In this document: piece after piece, positions 62,541 to 64,000 of the stretch
Layout: every line of letters starts with the position of its first letter
Position numbering within the stretch: the first letter of the stretch is position 1
Assembly: GCA_907163375.1 (NCBI GenBank)
Contig: CAJQUW010001718.1
Span: forward strand, 62,001 to 126,000
Direction: 5' to 3'
DNA: 64,000 nucleotides
Origin: Prostheceraeus crozeri
Taxonomy: Eukaryota > Platyhelminthes > Polycladida > Euryleptidae
The notes under the pieces: generated by a model
What the model was told of the DNA's origin: nothing
Seen by the model: only the letters and a program-made list of their open reading frames with translations
The model's database searches: none
Made by a program: the position numbers and the translations under genes

Positions 62541-64000
62541 ACAAAAAGTCGGATAATAATTGATGTACTCAATTATATAGTGAAACAATGTTGGAAATAA
62601 CATGATTCCGTAGTCGACACAATGCGAGCTTTGATTCATAAGTAAGATTAATTTCCTTTCCATTTTATGCAACACAATCCCTTGTACGTCTGCACTGCAA
62701 TTAAATTCAAATAAGGGCTTCTTCTCAACCATTTTGCGGTAATACTTCATCGGTCTACAGGCCTGTGGGTCAGCCTGTCCTACATCATCTCCGAACCACT
62801 TCTATAAAGGATACACATTCTTCGATGCTTCGTGATCTGCACAAGCGTCACTTGTTCCCCTGTATAGCATCAGTCGCACTTTTGTGAACAGCAATGATCT
62901 TCTCGTTATTATAATTGGGAAAAATTTAAAGAACAAAATAGGCTATATCAATAATACAAATAATCCAGATGTCTGATTGATTAGAAAAGAGGAATCTCAT
63001 GTCATTTATGACAAGTTATGAACGGTGTCTTGTTAGTCATGGCGTGAGATCAATACTCTATGGATCTTTCTTCTTGGTCAGCTTGACAGTGACACATCTG
63101 TAAAGGAAAACCAACTGGAGTATATTGACACGGTTCTCTTCCAGGCTTGGCATTTGTGTGAAATAAACGCATTTGGTAAGTGACGCACCTCAAGAAATAA
63201 TGAGATCAGTAATAGATTTATGCAGTCATCTAAAGTTGCTAGATTAGGAATCAAAATGAAAAACGCAAAAACATTACTTCGATAAGCTCTAACGTGTTTC
63301 CTTTGACGTCTATTGTTGGCAAGAACTAATAAAATTCTCAGTCCGGTGACACACAGTCGCAAATTTTGTCGATACCAACAGAAGTCGAATGACCTTGATT
63401 TCTTTTAAACATTTATTGTATTTACAAGATTTTTTCTTCCTTTTGCACTACATTGGACAAATAGATTTGGTAGAAAGCGTTTAATGACCAATGGATCTCT
63501 CCGCTATGCACGGACGATGCACATTGCGCCCTACACGAAATAAAACATTTTTTATCAGAAGCTGACAGAAGCATGTGATCGAGTCGAAATGTGACCACTT
63601 TCGCAAGTGTTTGGTTTCCATCTCCTGAAGATGCCAAATTGCTCTGCCGGTGTATCTGCATCCGCACATGCATGCATGTAGATCCTCATTCACATGTCTG
63701 ATCGAAGGAGAGCTGATCGAAAAGCCCCGCACAAAACATGCACACGTCTTTTCCTTTGTAAATGAAGTCAAACGTTTTCATAACATCAAAACCCTAGTCT
63801 TGGAAGTGAAATAATGAAGGAAGAAGTGATTGTCTTACGCAACGAGTCTTGCTCATTGTTCCTCGCGTGACATCAAAGATTTTGAATAACATCATGGAAC
63901 TACTTCGACAACTGACCGTCAACCCTTGAGCTACTCCTAACGATCTGATTAACTTCATTCAATTGTTGATAGAAACGATTCTGATGCACCAGAATTAGCT

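Larger units (their letters stand above)
60534..64000 (-). other. ANOS1 intron or 5' region; upstream exons not identified
   Basis: This stretch should precede the FN3-2 exon at 60456. I found no convincing exon for the first half of FN3-2. It holds a palindromic element (61548-62175) and a LINE fragment (62280-62540). A short motif at 61091-61102 (TTGTCTAATTCTGAGG) resembles a family A MITE end. The stretches 60534-61090 and 62760-64000 contain only unassigned open frames. Confidence 0.5.

Noticed and set aside
62640-62810. Minus-strand frame MKYYRKMVEKKPLFEF as a gene fragment
   Set aside because: A stop lies just upstream of its WFGDDVG extension, no splice sites fit, and I recognise no family.
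63422-63771. Overlapping minus-strand frames with several cysteines, considered as FN3-2 or WAP exons
   Set aside because: There is no FN3 core, the Cys spacing is unlike a WAP domain, and no good donor follows.
63833-63970. Possible upstream ANOS1 exon on the minus strand (MKLIRSLGVAQG to SKTRC, donor GTAAGA)
   Set aside because: The donor and phase would fit, but the sequence lacks the Trp and Pro pattern of an FN3 first half and is not a clear signal peptide.

Overview
The window is animal nuclear DNA from an AT-rich, repeat-rich invertebrate genome. The evidence is short exons with GT-AG junctions separated by multi-kilobase introns, many DNA transposons with target-site duplications (TSDs), tRNA-derived SINEs, LINE fragments and minisatellites. 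It is most likely a marine bilaterian; the sequence alone does not fix the phylum. I found no bacterial-style operon, CRISPR array, functional tRNA or rRNA gene, and no LTR or retrovirus-like element.

The one host gene I can support lies on the minus strand and fills almost the whole window. Nine exons between 60533 and 1390 chain together in consistent splice phase. They give 1227 nt, which is 408 codons plus a stop. The product is the C-terminal part of an anosmin-1 (ANOS1/KAL1) homologue: the second half of fibronectin type III (FN3) domain 2, all of FN3-3 with the family's characteristic cysteines, all of FN3-4, and a last exon encoding a hydrophobic tail that could be a GPI-anchor signal. 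The 5' exons (signal peptide, Cys-rich region, WAP domain, FN3-1, first half of FN3-2) were not recognised and probably lie beyond 64000.

The introns are transposon graveyards. (i) A hAT-type MITE family with ends CACAGAATTA has six complete copies, five with exact or 8/8 TSDs and one with a 6/8 TSD (1561, 4784, 14838, 19720, 25826, 44498), in two structural subtypes. (ii) A long-arm foldback element (4211-5441) has been split by one of these MITEs. (iii) A near-complete hAT transposon (33952-36136) carries a broken CGGBP1-like transposase. (iv) Another short-TIR element (50115-51464) carries a nested second MITE family, whose other copy is at 21349. (v) A 715-bp hAT-type MITE lies at 2626. 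(vi) Two copies of a nearly palindromic 0.63-kb element with 8-bp TSDs lie at 37152 and 61548. At least three tRNA-derived SINE types and two LINE 3' ends are present.

Tandem repeats cluster around the FN3-2 exons. A 30-bp array (53.4 kb), a 2.6-kb array of 19-bp and 17-bp units (54.7-57.4 kb) and a 1.1-kb array of 32-bp units (59.1-60.2 kb) flank or separate the two small exons at 54425 and 60456. A 0.85-kb purine-rich GA/GTGA tract (29.2-30.0 kb) lies 400 bp upstream, in transcript order, of the 28652-28763 exon. The 19-bp array has long open frames on the plus strand, but this follows from the arithmetic of its unit and I do not call it a gene.

No new multi-gene system is visible. The points most worth checking are the hydrophobic C-terminus of this anosmin, a MITE inserted a few bases from the likely branch point of the last intron, a phase-compatible candidate cassette exon at 19179-19418, and the frame-independent open minisatellite.
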